From: CAZUMW01 sp964621615
GTDB taxonomy: Bacteria > Desulfobacterota > WTBG01 > CAIYCZ01 > CAIRTM01
Direction: 5' to 3'
Length of the DNA: 32,950 nt
Assembly: GCA_964621615.1 (NCBI GenBank)
Contig: CAZUMW010000048.1
Location: forward strand, 1 to 32,950
In this document: in pieces, positions 32,929 through 32,950 of the stretch
Layout: every line of letters begins with the position of its first letter
Numbering within the stretch: position 1 is the first letter of the stretch
The notes under the pieces: generated by a model
What the model saw: the letters and a program-made list of their open reading frames with translations, nothing else
Database searches by the model: none
What the model was told of the DNA's origin: nothing
Made by a program: the position numbers and the translations under genes

Positions 32929-32950
32929 TTAAAACAAAGACAATTGGCGA
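32929..32950 (-). CDS. tnpA: IS200-type TnpA, C-terminal end only (runs off window)
   Basis: The minus strand reads RQLSLF then TAA. The 21 bases at 32930-32950 are the exact reverse complement of 30011-30031 in the internal element, so the two are copies of one IS in opposite orientation. The rest lies beyond the window. This copy keeps the stop and right hairpin that the internal copy lacks. Confidence 0.75.

Noticed and set aside
1..32950. CRISPR array, tRNA or rRNA genes, phage integrase
   Set aside because: No regularly spaced direct repeats, cloverleaf-like segments, rRNA cores or integrase motifs were seen while reading both strands.

Overview
The window looks like the cell-surface glycan and glycolipid biosynthesis region of a Gram-negative bacterium. 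It encodes a Wzx-type flippase, a Wzy/O-antigen-ligase-type membrane protein, several GT2 glycosyltransferases, a GT-C membrane glycosyltransferase and lipobox lipoproteins. Three iron-sulfur/radical enzymes (an FrhB-like protein, a SPASM radical SAM enzyme and a B12-type radical SAM enzyme) suggest an anaerobic or low-oxygen lifestyle. I cannot fix the phylum from sequence alone. No rRNA, tRNA or CRISPR array was seen.

Layout. (1) 1-412: two successive IS200/IS605-type right ends, each a short transposase-like C-terminal tail followed by a hairpin. (2) 459-1700 (+): FrhB-like Fe-S protein. (3) 1715-6729 (-): an AT-rich set reading LbH acyltransferase, NodB deacetylase, GT2, GNAT acetyltransferase, O-antigen ligase/polymerase. 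Next on the same strand, 6897-7742, is a lipoprotein with an SGNH-like domain. (4) 7839-24535 (+): a long GC-richer run. It holds a GT-C transferase, a DPM1-like synthase, a GT2, a SPASM radical SAM enzyme, an SDR, a methyltransferase and another GT2. These are followed by a UbiA-type prenyltransferase, three different FAD oxidoreductases, a rifampicin-phosphotransferase-like dikinase and a B12-type radical SAM enzyme. (5) 24659-27586 (+): Wzx flippase and a GT28-like glycosyltransferase. (6) 27787-29541 (+): a secreted seven-repeat protein behind a good sigma-70-like promoter. (7) 29560-30031: an IS200-type element whose transposase has lost its stop codon and right hairpin. (8) 30035-32726 (-): a lipoprotein with three Ig-like repeats and a second SGNH-like domain, and a divergent NAD synthetase. 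(9) 32907-32950: the right end of another IS200 copy in the opposite orientation.

How it may work together. The DPM1-like enzyme would make a polyprenyl-phosphate sugar that the adjacent GT-C enzyme could use as donor. The GT2 and GT28 enzymes, the flippase and the ligase/polymerase would assemble and export a glycan or glycolipid. The acyltransferase, GNAT and deacetylase would decorate it. The two lipoproteins with a shared FGHxSxG domain could edit acyl groups outside the cytoplasm.

The most novel part is 14300-24535. A UbiA prenyltransferase, three dissimilar FAD oxidoreductases, an RPH-like dikinase and a B12 radical SAM enzyme are packed together. This suggests synthesis and modification of an isoprenoid lipid or lipid carrier, but its product cannot be named from the sequence.
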